Part shown: one piece after another, positions 24,601-34,236 of the stretch
Position numbering within the stretch: the stretch's first letter is position 1
How the letters are laid out: every line of letters starts with the position of its first letter
Assembly (NCBI GenBank): GCA_002964805.2
Contig: PUDQ02000125.1
Coordinates: 82,117-146,116, forward strand
Length of the DNA: 64,000 nucleotides
DNA from: Trametes villosa
Lineage: Eukaryota; Basidiomycota; Agaricomycetes; Polyporales; Polyporaceae
Direction of reading: 5' to 3'
Made by a program: the position numbers and the translations under genes
Notes under the pieces: generated by a model
What the model was told of the DNA's origin: nothing
The model's database searches: none
What the model saw: only the letters and a program-made list of their open reading frames with translations

Positions 24601-26198
24601 GCCTTGAGGGAGACGTGCGCGAGGCACCGGTGGAGCTCGAACGGCGTCACTTCGAGGACGCGCTTGCTGCCGGGGCATGAGGATGCGCTCAAGGCGGCGT
24701 CTGAGCTTGCGGCGACATCGGCCTCGACGTACCGGCTGACTACTTGATAGAGCCCGGCCGTGAGTGGGATGCGCGCGATGTCTGTCTCGCTCGCGCGCTC
24801 GTACATCCGGCATTCGCCCTGTTCGAACACCGTTGTGTAGCCGTTCTCGTCCGCCTTGCGAATGGACACCAGAGCGAACGCGACCGCGGGCGAGTAGAGC
24901 ACGTTGCGCAGCGTGAGCGCGCGGGTGGTCGCGCCGTTCGGAACCACGAGCTCGACGTCTCCTTGTCCGATCGCCAGGAATTCATCGCCGTTCGCGGCGG
25001 TGATGGCCCGCGGCGGCGTGAGCTCCGTGTACGTCACGAAGCGCTCCCGGTACGGGGATATGTGCGCGCTGGCACCGCTGTCGAAGACGTCGACGTAGAG
25101 GCCGGGCGCGGCGGCGAGTGCGCTCGTGACCGTGTTGCCCAGAGCCACGAACCCGTGATGCTTCTCGGCGGCTGCATTCGCGTTCGCGGTCGCCGTGTCG
25201 CCGTCCTTGCTCTGCTTCGCGTTGGGCCATGGCTGCCCTTCGCGTCCCCCTCCCTTCCGCCTACAGTTCCGGGCGATGTGCCCCTTGCCGTGGCAGTTGT
25301 AACACTCCACCGGCCCGCGCGCGTAGAGCGCGCTCGGGTTAGCGCCGGCTCCGGTGTTCGAGATCGCGGCGCCACTGAGTGCAGCCGCGAGCGCTGTGTC
25401 GTTCGCCTTGTTGATCGCCCGGCGGTCGTATTCCTCGTTCAGCTTGTTCATGAGGAAGTCGATGGGGATGGTCTGCCCGGAGATGCTCGAGATGTCCAGG
25501 ATCATCTGGACGCGGGCGTGGTAGGACTCCGGTAGGCTGTTGGTGACGATCGCCGCGAACTCCGAGTCGGAGAGGCGGGTTCCCACCGCTGCCAGGTTTT
25601 GCCGCTCGCGGAGCAGCAGCGCAAGGTGCGCTCGGACGTCGCCGCCCTCGGGGCATCGAGTGTTTTGGATCCGCGTGCGGATCGCGTTCGCGTACATCAG
25701 CGACTTGTTCTCGCAGGACGCAACGACGGCCTCCCAGAGGGCCTTCGCGGTCGGCTGGGACTGCACCTCGATGAACAGCTCGTCGGAGAGCGTCTCGTAG
25801 ATCAGCGCGCGCGCGCCCGCCTCCTTCGTCTCCCACGCGGTGTACTTCGCATCCATCTTGTCCACCAGCTCCGCGTACTCGTCGTCCGTGAGGTGCGAGT
25901 ACTCGTCCGTTTCGACCGTGGCTTGGCTGGACTTGGGAAGGTCCTTCTCGGCGTCGGCGTCATCAGGCTGAGTGGTCGAGACGGGCTTGGGAGTCGGAGC
26001 GGGGGGAACGTGGGGGAGATCTCGATCGACAGGGGGGGGAAGGGGCGGCTGGCGGCTGGTTCCTCTGATGTGGGGCATGTGCCCCTTGGCTGCCTGGACT
26101 GCCTTCATCCGTTCTCGGTAGGTGACCCAGTTGGATCCATCAGACGCTAGCTTCGGCACGCTATACTTGGACGAATTGATTGATGTTTCGTACGACAT
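21642..26198 (-). CDS. Copia polyprotein (Gag-Pro-Int-RT-RNaseH), element 1
   Basis: 1518 residues from the ATG at 26198; the open frame extends 23 codons upstream to the LTR without an ATG. Approximate residues: copia-type Gag to ~290; zinc knuckle CYNCHGKGHIARNC (~300-313); aspartic protease DSGASAHIS (~372); pre-integrase HHCC region (~519-561, CEVC); integrase with catalytic residues in HSDTW (~591), HSDNGGEF (~654) and GVAERAH (~687); an acidic, Glu/Asp-rich linker (~800-900); reverse transcriptase with TETFAPVAK and the active site read as IVDDM (~1195), where YVDD is usual; RNase H with TDADW (~1366), SSTEAEY (~1407) and SDN (~1446). All catalytic residues are present and the frame is unbroken, so the element may be autonomous. 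Gag and Pol are in one frame. Confidence 0.95.
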   Translation of the reverse strand: MSYETSINSSKYSVPKLASDGSNWVTYRERMKAVQAAKGHMPHIRGTSRQPPLPPPVDRDLPHVPPAPTPKPVSTTQPDDADAEKDLPKSSQATVETDEYSHLTDDEYAELVDKMDAKYTAWETKEAGARALIYETLSDELFIEVQSQPTAKALWEAVVASCENKSLMYANAIRTRIQNTRCPEGGDVRAHLALLLRERQNLAAVGTRLSDSEFAAIVTNSLPESYHARVQMILDISSISGQTIPIDFLMNKLNEEYDRRAINKANDTALAAALSGAAISNTGAGANPSALYARGPVECYNCHGKGHIARNCRRKGGGREGQPWPNAKQSKDGDTATANANAAAEKHHGFVALGNTVTSALAAAPGLYVDVFDSGASAHISPYRERFVTYTELTPPRAITAANGDEFLAIGQGDVELVVPNGATTRALTLRNVLYSPAVAFALVSIRKADENGYTTVFEQGECRMYERASETDIARIPLTAGLYQVVSRYVEADVAASSDAALSASSCPGSKRVLEVTPFELHRCLAHVSLKAARELVEKGRATGVKIVKASDEDPTCEVCVRAKLTRKAIPGEAHPAPHDIPIEEYGDKLHSDTWDADWTSLGGNTKTVLFVDDKTRLHHVYPGKSVTETTQAYKDLEAAILTQTGNQVKWLHSDNGGEFIALKTHLASRGTHWSASVPHTPEQNGVAERAHRVHRERVSAMLLDADLPKTLWVHAYKHSVYVHNRTGHSKLDGMTPYEARFGSPPDIRHLRPWGARIWVKPEKSRKLDPRGVPARFVGFSDNHRDGVYAYWPEKHTVTIVRNYVWADEPEAVASEGADRADESPTSASEGASAEEEVEVSDGESDDTRDVGDEREGGARQAEAVEDGDAGEDNEHETGADEDERGTGADEDGGDERAADEPEGEVVEQAPPAQSLGRGHRIKKPSLKARLVQEAAGGDQQRASMVSEVMGALVALETHAEDADNEAGECYTPDMSRDWGATAYSFVAQAGGDPLSGDPKTLREAQAAPDWPQWEKAIAAEVENLRAHGTYDLVVRPDGAHVIGSKLVFHRKRDADGAVKQCKVRVVAQGFAQIPGVDYTETFAPVAKSSSLRTMIALAARFGWPLIQLDVKSAYLNGDLDEEIYMRQPPGTAAPGEEHLVCRLRKSLYGLKQAGRAWYKTYRDAMSSLDMTRSESDHACFWRHEGDSLVMVGTIVDDMLVTGTPDLVEQFRQGIKTQFTVTDAGEVAWLLGIEVVRDKDAGTVRLAQRSAIDTLVRTLNLEGAKPASTPIAVGGVLNRTQCPTTATAIADMSGIPYREGVGMCMYIAVTTRPDIAYTVHRLAQYMSNPGRPHWEALKRLVRYLIGTRELWLTYGRDNTGLAGYTDADWGTSDDARHSVCGYVFAFDGGAVSWSAKKQSVVALSSTEAEYIGITHAAKEAIWLRALLGDLVHPDFATHAVRLYSDNRSAMDLARNNAFHARTKHIAIRYHFIREAVEREEVDLGYRRTEDMPADLFTKALPRRRLDHLCALFGLLAL

Positions 26199-26246
26199 CG
26201 TTGCTGTGGTTCTCCGGGGTTTCTTTTTGGGTTCTACTGCTCGGAA

Positions 26247-26261
26247 GCAGGGCTCATAACC
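26247..26261 (-). promoter_or_regulatory. Primer-binding site for an initiator-Met tRNA 5' half (Copia 1)
   Basis: The plus strand reads gcagggctcataacc directly next to the 5' LTR. This equals the anticodon stem-loop of fungal initiator tRNA-Met (CAU anticodon inside). The element RNA would pair with an internal cut end of that tRNA, not its 3' CCA end, as known for Drosophila copia and yeast Ty5. Confidence 0.8.
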
Positions 26262-26677
26262 TTTCAAGGTTAGGCGGCGTGCGGTATGCGAGCGGGACGC
26301 GAGCTATCGCGCGGCGGTCAGATCTCACACGGCTCGGGGGATGAACGTGTGACATGTATTGAGTACTAACCTATCGCGCGGCGGTCAGATCTGCGCGATA
26401 GGGTCAGTGTCTAGCGTAGGCGACGAGAAATAGAATGAGCTCACCTCACACGGCTCGGGGGATGAACGTGTGAGGTGAGCGGGGCCGCGCGCGAGCGCGG
26501 TATGCCCGAATTTTTGTGAGTAAACAAAGCCAAACAGCCCGCCTCCCGCCGGCGCCTTTCCTCCACCCGCGCGCGTCCTCGACGCGCGCGGCGCGCGCTC
26601 TCCCTCGCGCCCTTTGCCTAATCCATCAGCGGCCGCGCCTTGCACGGCCGCTCCCTTCGTCCTCCGAATCCTCAACA
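26262..26677 (-). repeat. 5' LTR of Copia element 1
   Basis: 416 bp, same sequence as 21219-21634. It carries the promoter in element orientation; I could not fix a TATA box with confidence. Confidence 0.95.
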
Positions 26678-27857
26678 TCTGGAGGTCGTCGGAGGGGAGG
26701 GGCACATCCAAGGCGACGTCGGCATAGGCTAGGAAGCGTCCGACACACTCGAAGTGCATTTTCAAGCCTGCCTTCGGATCGTCGGCGACCGTAGGCTCCT
26801 CGATGCGATGAAGATCGTGATATGCCCCGGTTGCGGCTTGTACGCGACTCGGTCAATACATGTGGTAACTGTGAATGAGTGCAAGCCCACCTTGGTAGAC
26901 GCTGATCGCCACCCTGGGACTAGCCCCAGGCCCGCAGAAGAGACGCATTACCCTCTTCAACAGCTCGCGGGCAGAAGCCGGGATCATCATTCCATAGAGG
27001 TCGTTGTCCAAGTAATAGGGCTTTGCAAGTGTGTCGGCCATGCGAAGGATGTCCGGGACGAGCTCGTCGTCGATACACTGCAGCACGTCGTCAGATATGT
27101 GGTCAGCGAGTGTCTTCATGACGCCCCAGAGTGCCGCGGCGTCGACCACCGTCTGAACGTGTTGCACCCGTTCGCCGGTAAAGTGTTCCAGTAGAGTGCG
27201 AGCAAGCTGAGCGAGGACATCCCCCGTGTACGCGCGAACGGTCTCCAGGTCGCCGTCTTGGAGGGTTGCCTTCAAGGGTTTTTCGGCACATTGCAGATAC
27301 GCGTTGATACACTCGAGGTGAGTGGTGACGGTTGCCTTGACATTGTCGGCAGGCGCGGGCTTCTCGGTGAGACGGACTTCGCGGTATGACCCGCGTACAG
27401 CTTGCCGACGGTGCAGTCAGTATATGCCATGTTTGTGAGCGGGTACACACTCACCGAGCAAGAAGGCCTTGACCTTGCTGTCGTCGGAGATGCCCACAGG
27501 GTTAAGGAGGTATCTTCTCTCTCTCGTGATCTGTGTTTGACTCAGGAAGGTCGGCGAAGGGTCCTCGGACGCGAGCCTATCCGTGAATGCATTCATCGCT
27601 GACACCGCCCATTCTGTATCCGCCGCCTTCATCCTGGACGACCAGAGGCCCCACTCGAAGTAGGTTTCTAAGGCCGCCTGATCTGTCTCTGACATAACAC
27701 GAACATTGACCGGATTGGGTGCGCATAAACCGATCTGAAGCCACAGCAGTTGTTGTTGATTCCCCCGTCCGAAGGGCCCGCCTGCTGAGCTCGCTGCTGC
27801 ACCAAAGTGCTCGTGTGCGGACTGGTGCAACTGACGAAAGTAGTTGATAACGTCCCC

Positions 27858-28433
27858 TGATGAACTCTGAACCTGGAAGGCTGTAAGCCGCACAAAGAGA
27901 GGTCTTCAGTCTGTGAGAGAACGACTATGATTGCATAGTACTGTACCTGTAAGCCGCACAAAGAGAGGCTACAAGTACTAGTAAGTAAACATGTAAAGGC
28001 GCATAGGTAATATGGGACTTACTCTTCAGTCTGTGAGAGAACGACTGAAGAGCAGAGGCCTGCAGAGTCCTCCTTATATACTACTGAGGGAGGACGATGA
28101 ATAAGCATAAGAGAAGAGATCATATGACCGTCCAGAGGACGCTGACTGAGCGAGGAGGTACGCTGACTGAGCGAAGGTAGGACGATGAGTAAGAACGAGG
28201 CATGTGATGTCCATGGATGAGTAACACTAAGCTCCAGACAGGTCTAGAATAGTCAGGAGCATCGTAGAACGTACCAGAAGCATAGGTAGGGATGGCAGGA
28301 TGCCGAGTATGTACAGAACAAAAGAATGTACGTATATGGTAAGTAGGAAAGTCCATGCCGGCGTATCGTAGACGCACGGCCACTAACACTGCCACTCCCG
28401 GTCCGGCACAGCCGTAGACACGGAAGTTCAACA
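27858..28433 (-). repeat. 3' LTR of Copia element 2
   Basis: 576 bp. Internal repeats: tgtaagccgcacaaagagag twice and cttcagtctgtgagagaacg twice, the latter once as an 8-bp hairpin CTTCAGTC / GACTGAAG. A third word, acgctgactgagcgag/agg, also occurs twice. Confidence 0.95.
28072..28080 (-). promoter_or_regulatory. TATA-like box in Copia 2 LTR
   Basis: The minus strand reads TATATAAGG inside the 3' LTR. The same site in the 5' LTR lies at 33875-33883 and would drive element transcription. Confidence 0.5.
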
Positions 28434-28444
28434 CTCCCACTCGT

Positions 28445-31400
28445 TCAAGATGCGGAGGACACCAAGCCAACACCCTGCCTGAAGCGCTCGAGAATGGAGA
28501 AGGGCACATTCTTGGTCAGAGCGTCGGCGAGTTGGTCCGCGGAAGCGACGTAGAAGATCTCGGTGTTCCCCAGTTCGACCTGCTCTCGAACATAATGATA
28601 GGTGATCTCTACGTGCTTGATCTTTCGGTCGTAAGCGGGGTTGACTGCGAGGAAGATCGATCCCTGGTTGTCTAGACACAGGGGAGTCGCTCGCGAGATG
28701 TCGTCCCCAAGCTCACTTCCAAAAGTCCTCAGCCACGCCATCTGACGACAAGCGTCTGAAGCCGCCTTGTACTCCGCCTCGGTCGAGGAGCCGGAGACTG
28801 TAGGCTGACGCCTCGATGCCCATGAAACGACACCGCCTGCCATCAAGAAAACGAAGCCGGATGTGGAATGCCGGTCATCGCGGTCCTCGGCCCAGTCCGA
28901 GTCTGAGTAAGACAAGAGACCGTCGTTGGACGCCCCGTTGTAGCGCAACTTGTAGTCCTTAGTACCCTGGAGATAGCGTAGGATGTACTTGGCAAAGTTC
29001 CAGTGCGCGTTAGACGGATTGGCGTTGTACTTGGACAACCGCGTTACGGCGAAGTCGATGTCGGGGCGCGTCCCAAGAGTTGCGTAGAGAATACTGCCGA
29101 TCAAACTCTGGTAGCGCTTCCGAAAGGAATCGGTGGCGGTCTGCTTAGATTTCTCCAGGACAGCACCAGCAGGGAGAGGGGTGCGAGCCAGCTTGCAGTC
29201 GGCCATGTTGAAGCGTTCGAGGACGGACTGGATGTACTCCGACTGGTCGATGTCGATAGTACGCGTGCTACGGTCGCGGGTAATGCGAAGACCGAGGAAA
29301 CGCTCGACTGGTCCTAAGTCCGTCATCTTGTACTGTCCGCTCAACGTGTCCTTGACCTGCTTGATATGGCTAGGCCGGTCGCCGAAGAGGAGTAGATCGT
29401 CGACATAGAGTACGACAATCGTAATGAAATCCCCCCCTTGTCCCCCTTGTCGCCAATATACGTAGACTCCGGCATCAGAGTACGTCCGTTTGAATCCCAT
29501 GTCAAGGAGAGACTTGTGGATTTTGGCATTCCACTGACGAGACGCTTGCTTAAGGCCGTAGATAGCCTTCTTAAGCAAACAGACGTAGTTCTCCTTGCCG
29601 CGTACGGCCCAACCTTCCGGTTGTTCCATGTAGATCTCTTCCTCCAAGTCGCCGTTCAGGAACGCGGTCTTTACGTCCATAGACTCGATGTCCCAGTCCT
29701 CAAGCGCGGCGTGCGCGAGGAGGTAACAAATCGATTCAAACCGCGCCACTGGCGAGAATGTCTCGTTGTAGTCCTCCCCCCAGATCTGGGTAAAGCCCTT
29801 GGCTACGAGGCGAGCCTTGTACCGTCCATCATGCTTAATGTCATACACCCAACGATTGGCGACGACGTGACGGTTCTTAGGGCGAGGTACGAGGATCCAG
29901 GTCTTGTTCTCCAGAAGCGAGTCATACTCAGCTTTCTCAGCAGCTTGCCACTTAGACGCTTCAGGCGAACGCATGGCATCCCGATGGGTATTCGGTAAGC
30001 CCGCCTTATACTGAGCGGCAGCGAGAAAAGCGAGCAGAGTCTCCGCTTGCTCGTGCTGAGTACCATCTGCGTCCGTACGTGCATCAACCCGAGCAGGGGG
30101 TTCATCACCATACGTACTGTCCCCATAGCGCTTAGGCGGTCTGACCTCGCGATGAGGCTTATCGCGCGCAATGCTAGGACCTCCCACTGGCTCATGACGG
30201 CGGCGCACGTGGGCAGGACGAGGAGGGGGAACAGGCGGAGGTGTGGGTGGACGTTCAGGTTCAGCGGGAGCTTCTGGCTCTGGAGCTGGAGGAGCAGGAG
30301 CGGGTGGAGGGTCCAGAACCTCAGGCTGAGGCTCAGGAAGTTGGACAGGAAGAGGAGGGAGCTCGTCGTCATCAGCGTTCGAGGCTTCATCAGACGGCTC
30401 GGTGTACTCTGGGAACGGACTATCATCCGGGGTAACAGGATGATCGCCGGGGGTTTTACGTGCAGGGAAAGACTCTTCGTCAAATGTCACATCGCGAGAC
30501 ACGACGATAGAGCGGGTGGCCGGGTTCCAAAATCTGTACCCCTTTGAACCGGCTTCATACCCCACGAAGGTCATCTCGACAGCCTTCTTGTCGAGCTTTC
30601 CAGCGCGCTCTGACTTCTGCACGTGAACATATGCTTTGCACCCAAAAACGCGGAAGTAGGACACGTCGGGGACGGTCCCATCCCAGACCGTAACGGGGCA
30701 GCGCCATTTAAGGCGACGCATGGGCTGACGATTGTAGATATGGACGGCTGCTTCCATAGCAAGCTGCCAGAAACCGTGGCTGAGTCCAGCTTGGTGGAGC
30801 ATGGACATGGCCTTCTCGACAACGGTACGGTTCCAGCGTTCTGCGCGTCCATTCTGCTGAGGCGACTTAGGCATCGTCTTGTGGTGCTCGATCCCATGCT
30901 TGCGAAGATGATCGGTAAACTCCTTCGAGGTGTATTCCCCCCCGCGATCAGAACGGACTCGCTTGATCTTCTTGCCAGTCTGGTTCTCAGCCCACGCCTT
31001 GTAGTCGTCGAACGCACGGAAGGCGTCAGACTTGTGCTTAAGGTAGTAGGCGCGAGCGAGACCGGAGTGATCGTCGATAAAACCAGCGAAGTACGAGTAA
31101 CCGTTGATCGAGCGGGTACGCATGGGGCCATCCAGATCAGTGTGGACGAGCTCAAGGGGCTCAGTCGCACGCTTTTCTGAAGGAGGGAAGGAGGAGCGAT
31201 GGGATTTGCCAAAGGCGCATCCGTCGCATGGTTCACCGTCCGCAGGGTCGATAGCATCAACACCTTTCACGTTCGAAGGAAGCTTGGAGAGAGCCTCCTT
31301 GCCTGCATGTCCGAAGCGACGATGCCAGGTCTTATAGGTACGAACGTTCAGGTCGAGCTTAAGACTGTCCGCGATCTCGAGTTCACACTCATAGAGATTA

Positions 31401-32695
31401 GAACGCGGGACATACTGCGCCTCCAGGATTTTACGTCCTGGGATTGTAATCGTAGCACCATGAGCAACAGAGCCCGTAGGCAGCCTGTTGAAGATGGTCA
31501 TCTTCCCGTCTCCTTGGAAGATGGAATAACCTTGCCGCTCGATAGTGCCAGTGGAGAAGAGTCGTGAGGCCGCTTTAGGGACATAGCAGACCTTAGGTAG
31601 CGTAATCTTCCACTTAACACCGTCGATGTACGTCTCAGCCTTAACGGTACCCTCGCCTACACCAAGTACAGAGTTCCCACTTCCAGCAGTGCTGAAGACA
31701 ATGGGGTCGTTGTACTCGTGATAAGTAGCGAAATCGGCGAGGTTCCAGGTGACGTGCATGGAGGCTCCTGAGTCCATAAGCCAATGAGTAGGAATCACGC
31801 CAGCGGCATTAGCCGCACGATAGAAAGAAGCGTGCATAGAGGCGTCCTCAGAGGAGGAGGCGCCTGCGGACTCTTCTACAAGTACATTGGCAGCGGGAGC
31901 GACGACGTGAGCGGTATTGGTAGTGTCCTTTCCTTTCCCCTTGTTCTTCTTCTTCCCACCATTGCCCTTGCCGTTGGGACGCATCTCGGGGTGCTTCTTG
32001 TAGCAAGTGGACTCGTGGTGAGTCGCACTACCACAGTGGGAGCAGGGGCCCTTCAGCTTAGGCTGCGTCTTGGAGACGCGGGAGGCGGACTGTCCGGACT
32101 TGCGCATGGACTCCTCAGCAAGAGACTTCGCGAGGATGACGTCGACGGTGAGTTTCTCGAGTTCCGTCGTGGCCATAAGCGCAGAGATCATCGACCGGTA
32201 GGACTCCGGGACCTTGGACAGAAGGATGAGGGCCTGGATCGTCTCCTCGAGCTTGATCCCATTGGTAGAGATCTCGCGGAGGCGGGTGACGATCTTGCTC
32301 GACTGGTCCTGAATGGACTTCTGGTCCGACATGCGACCTTCGCTGATGAGGGCCTCAAAGAGGCCCCAGACGTGCGCGCTGTTCGGTTTCCCAAACTTGG
32401 TCTGCAGCGCGTCCCACATCTGCTTGGCTGTAGCAGTTGTGCCAGCGACGGTTGCGGCGGAGTCCAGGATGTAGTGGAAGCTAGGCGCGGTCCGGATAGT
32501 GATGAGACCAGCAGCCTTACTGTTTTGCTTCCTCCACTCCTTAGCGGCTTCCGCATCGGTAGCGGCGGGCGGAGTGCCCGTAATAGCCTCCCAGCAGTCG
32601 GCGAACATGAGGTAACCCTTCATCTTCGCGGCCCAGTCCGCATACTGAGCGGCGGAAGAGAGAGCAGGGACAGATTCTGGTTTGATATCCCCCAT
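28445..32695 (-). CDS. Copia polyprotein (Gag-Pro-Int-RT-RNaseH), element 2
   Basis: 1416 residues from the ATG at 32695. The same frame stays open another 147 codons upstream to 33136 with no ATG, so an upstream exon or non-AUG start could add an acidic N-terminus. Approximate residues from 32695: copia-type Gag from MGDIKPESVPALSS to ~200; zinc knuckle CSHCGSATHHESTC (~217-230); protease MDSGASMHVT (~306); pre-integrase region HRRFGH and CDGC; integrase with VHTDLDG, RSDRGGEY and GRAERWN; RT with NETFSPVAR and catalytic YVDDLLLFGD (~1095); RNase H with YSDSDW (~1268), GSSTEAEY and LDNQG. All catalytic residues are intact. The Pro-rich linker between integrase and RT (PPAPAPPAP) is typical. 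Likely autonomous. Confidence 0.95.
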   Translation of the reverse strand: MGDIKPESVPALSSAAQYADWAAKMKGYLMFADCWEAITGTPPAATDAEAAKEWRKQNSKAAGLITIRTAPSFHYILDSAATVAGTTATAKQMWDALQTKFGKPNSAHVWGLFEALISEGRMSDQKSIQDQSSKIVTRLREISTNGIKLEETIQALILLSKVPESYRSMISALMATTELEKLTVDVILAKSLAEESMRKSGQSASRVSKTQPKLKGPCSHCGSATHHESTCYKKHPEMRPNGKGNGGKKKNKGKGKDTTNTAHVVAPAANVLVEESAGASSSEDASMHASFYRAANAAGVIPTHWLMDSGASMHVTWNLADFATYHEYNDPIVFSTAGSGNSVLGVGEGTVKAETYIDGVKWKITLPKVCYVPKAASRLFSTGTIERQGYSIFQGDGKMTIFNRLPTGSVAHGATITIPGRKILEAQYVPRSNLYECELEIADSLKLDLNVRTYKTWHRRFGHAGKEALSKLPSNVKGVDAIDPADGEPCDGCAFGKSHRSSFPPSEKRATEPLELVHTDLDGPMRTRSINGYSYFAGFIDDHSGLARAYYLKHKSDAFRAFDDYKAWAENQTGKKIKRVRSDRGGEYTSKEFTDHLRKHGIEHHKTMPKSPQQNGRAERWNRTVVEKAMSMLHQAGLSHGFWQLAMEAAVHIYNRQPMRRLKWRCPVTVWDGTVPDVSYFRVFGCKAYVHVQKSERAGKLDKKAVEMTFVGYEAGSKGYRFWNPATRSIVVSRDVTFDEESFPARKTPGDHPVTPDDSPFPEYTEPSDEASNADDDELPPLPVQLPEPQPEVLDPPPAPAPPAPEPEAPAEPERPPTPPPVPPPRPAHVRRRHEPVGGPSIARDKPHREVRPPKRYGDSTYGDEPPARVDARTDADGTQHEQAETLLAFLAAAQYKAGLPNTHRDAMRSPEASKWQAAEKAEYDSLLENKTWILVPRPKNRHVVANRWVYDIKHDGRYKARLVAKGFTQIWGEDYNETFSPVARFESICYLLAHAALEDWDIESMDVKTAFLNGDLEEEIYMEQPEGWAVRGKENYVCLLKKAIYGLKQASRQWNAKIHKSLLDMGFKRTYSDAGVYVYWRQGGQGGDFITIVVLYVDDLLLFGDRPSHIKQVKDTLSGQYKMTDLGPVERFLGLRITRDRSTRTIDIDQSEYIQSVLERFNMADCKLARTPLPAGAVLEKSKQTATDSFRKRYQSLIGSILYATLGTRPDIDFAVTRLSKYNANPSNAHWNFAKYILRYLQGTKDYKLRYNGASNDGLLSYSDSDWAEDRDDRHSTSGFVFLMAGGVVSWASRRQPTVSGSSTEAEYKAASDACRQMAWLRTFGSELGDDISRATPLCLDNQGSIFLAVNPAYDRKIKHVEITYHYVREQVELGNTEIFYVASADQLADALTKNVPFSILERFRQGVGLVSSAS

Positions 32696-33643
32696 GACGA
32701 GGAGAAAGAACTCGGGGGAATCGGTGAAGTCTTCGCCAAAGTCTAGATCGAATGGAGTTGGAGAGGGCGAGCGCGAAGAGACTTCAGAATCTGGGAGAGG
32801 AACGGTTGTAGGAGACGGGGGAGCAGACTGAGGGAGCGGAACGAGGTGCCAATGGCCAACCTGGTGAGGACGAACGAGAGCGGCCCAGCTTCGAGGAGTT
32901 CCTCGAGGTCCTTGATCGTAGCGATGAGGACAGGGGTGCTCGTCGCAGGGGTAGTATGAGTCGTCCGGCGGATTGTAATGACGGTCGATGTGTTCTTCTG
33001 TGTCGAAGATGTGAAAGCGACCAGAACAGTCAAATGGTTCGTCGGCGACGGAGGAATCAGAAGAAGAGCCTTGGAGGTCTGCGTCAACTTCTTCCTCAGA
33101 GTCCAGGACCAGGGGTTCCGCAGTTGTGGGCTCCAAAGTGGTTCAGGGAAGCGCGATGATTGACTTGCTGTGTGCACGGAAAGAGAGAGATGAACACCTG
33201 TTGCGGTGCACCAGGAATCCAGGCAGCCGATATGCCCGAAGACCCAGATAGAAGTCGCCAACTGTGCCCAAGAAGCTACTAGGTACATATGGCTATCCGA
33301 CGCAAAAAGCTATAGTAAGGAGGGTCCGAACGGTTGTCCTCCGGTCCAAAGCTCAGAACGAGCCCGGCTACGACGACTGGCAGCTGCAAGTGCAGGGCCT
33401 GGTCGAAGTATATGTGAAGAAAGGCCGGACTATAAAAGGCCTGTGTAGCTAGGTGCGTGCGAGTACGTAGGGCTAGTAAAAGCACTCAGGGCTGCGTCAC
33501 GAGCGCAGAAATGTCCCCCTGGTAGCAGTGTCGGCGGGCACAGTCAAGAGGTTAGGAATATGGAGGAGGGTGTGCACAAACCAGCGAGGTCGACAAAGCA
33601 ATAGTGCGCGCGCGGTGTCAACGATGAGGAGCAACCGGTTAGA

Positions 33644-33660
33644 GCGCAGGGCTCATAACC
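33644..33660 (-). promoter_or_regulatory. Primer-binding site for an initiator-Met tRNA 5' half (Copia 2)
   Basis: The plus strand gcgcagggctcataacc lies directly against the LTR at 33661. It matches the D-arm edge plus anticodon stem-loop of initiator tRNA-Met over 17 nt. Confidence 0.85.
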
Positions 33661-34236
33661 TGATGAACTCTGAACCTGGAAGGCTGTAAGCCGCACAAAG
33701 AGAGGTCTTCAGTCTGTGAGAGAACGACTATGATTGCATAGTACTGTACCTGTAAGCCGCACAAAGAGAGGCTACAAGTACTAGTAAGTAAACATGTAAA
33801 GGCGCATAGGTAATATGGGACTTACTCTTCAGTCTGTGAGAGAACGACTGAAGAGCAGAGGCCTGCAGAGTCCTCCTTATATACTACTGAGGGAGGACGA
33901 TGAATAAGCATAAGAGAAGAGATCATATGACCGTCCAGAGGACGCTGACTGAGCGAGGAGGTACGCTGACTGAGCGAAGGTAGGACGATGAGTAAGAACG
34001 AGGCATGTGATGTCCATGGATGAGTAACACTAAGCTCCAGACAGGTCTAGAATAGTCAGGAGCATCGTAGAACGTACCAGAAGCATAGGTAGGGATGGCA
34101 GGATGCCGAGTATGTACAGAACAAAAGAATGTACGTATATGGTAAGTAGGAAAGTCCATGCCGGCGTATCGTAGACGCACGGCCACTAACACTGCCACTC
34201 CCGGTCCGGCACAGCCGTAGACACGGAAGTTCAACA
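33661..34236 (-). repeat. 5' LTR of Copia element 2
   Basis: 576 bp, reads as identical to 27858-28433. The 5' leader between this LTR and the main ATG (32696-33660) is nearly 1 kb. Confidence 0.95.

Larger units (their letters stand above)
21219..26677 (-). mobile_element. Ty1/Copia LTR retrotransposon 1 (full length)
   Basis: Two 416-bp direct repeats (21219-21634 and 26262-26677) flank one open polyprotein. A 5-bp target duplication tctgg occurs at 21214-21218 and 26678-26682. In element orientation (minus) the LTR begins TGTTGAGG and ends CCTTGAAA, so the 3' end lacks the usual CA. A primer site complementary to an initiator-Met tRNA fragment abuts the 5' LTR. A purine run (GAGGGGGCG) abuts the 3' LTR, right after the stop codon. 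Order protease, integrase, RT, RNase H is diagnostic of Copia. The LTRs read as identical, implying a recent insertion. Confidence 0.95.
27858..34236 (-). mobile_element. Ty1/Copia LTR retrotransposon 2 (full length)
   Basis: Two 576-bp LTRs (27858-28433 and 33661-34236) read as identical and have canonical TG..CA ends in element orientation (TGTTGAAC ... TTCATCA). Target duplication tcccc occurs at 27853-27857 and 34237-34241. The primer site abuts the 5' LTR with no gap, and a purine run (GAGTGGGAG) abuts the 3' LTR. The polyprotein is open and complete. It is unrelated in LTR sequence to Copia 1 but uses the same primer. Confidence 0.96.
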
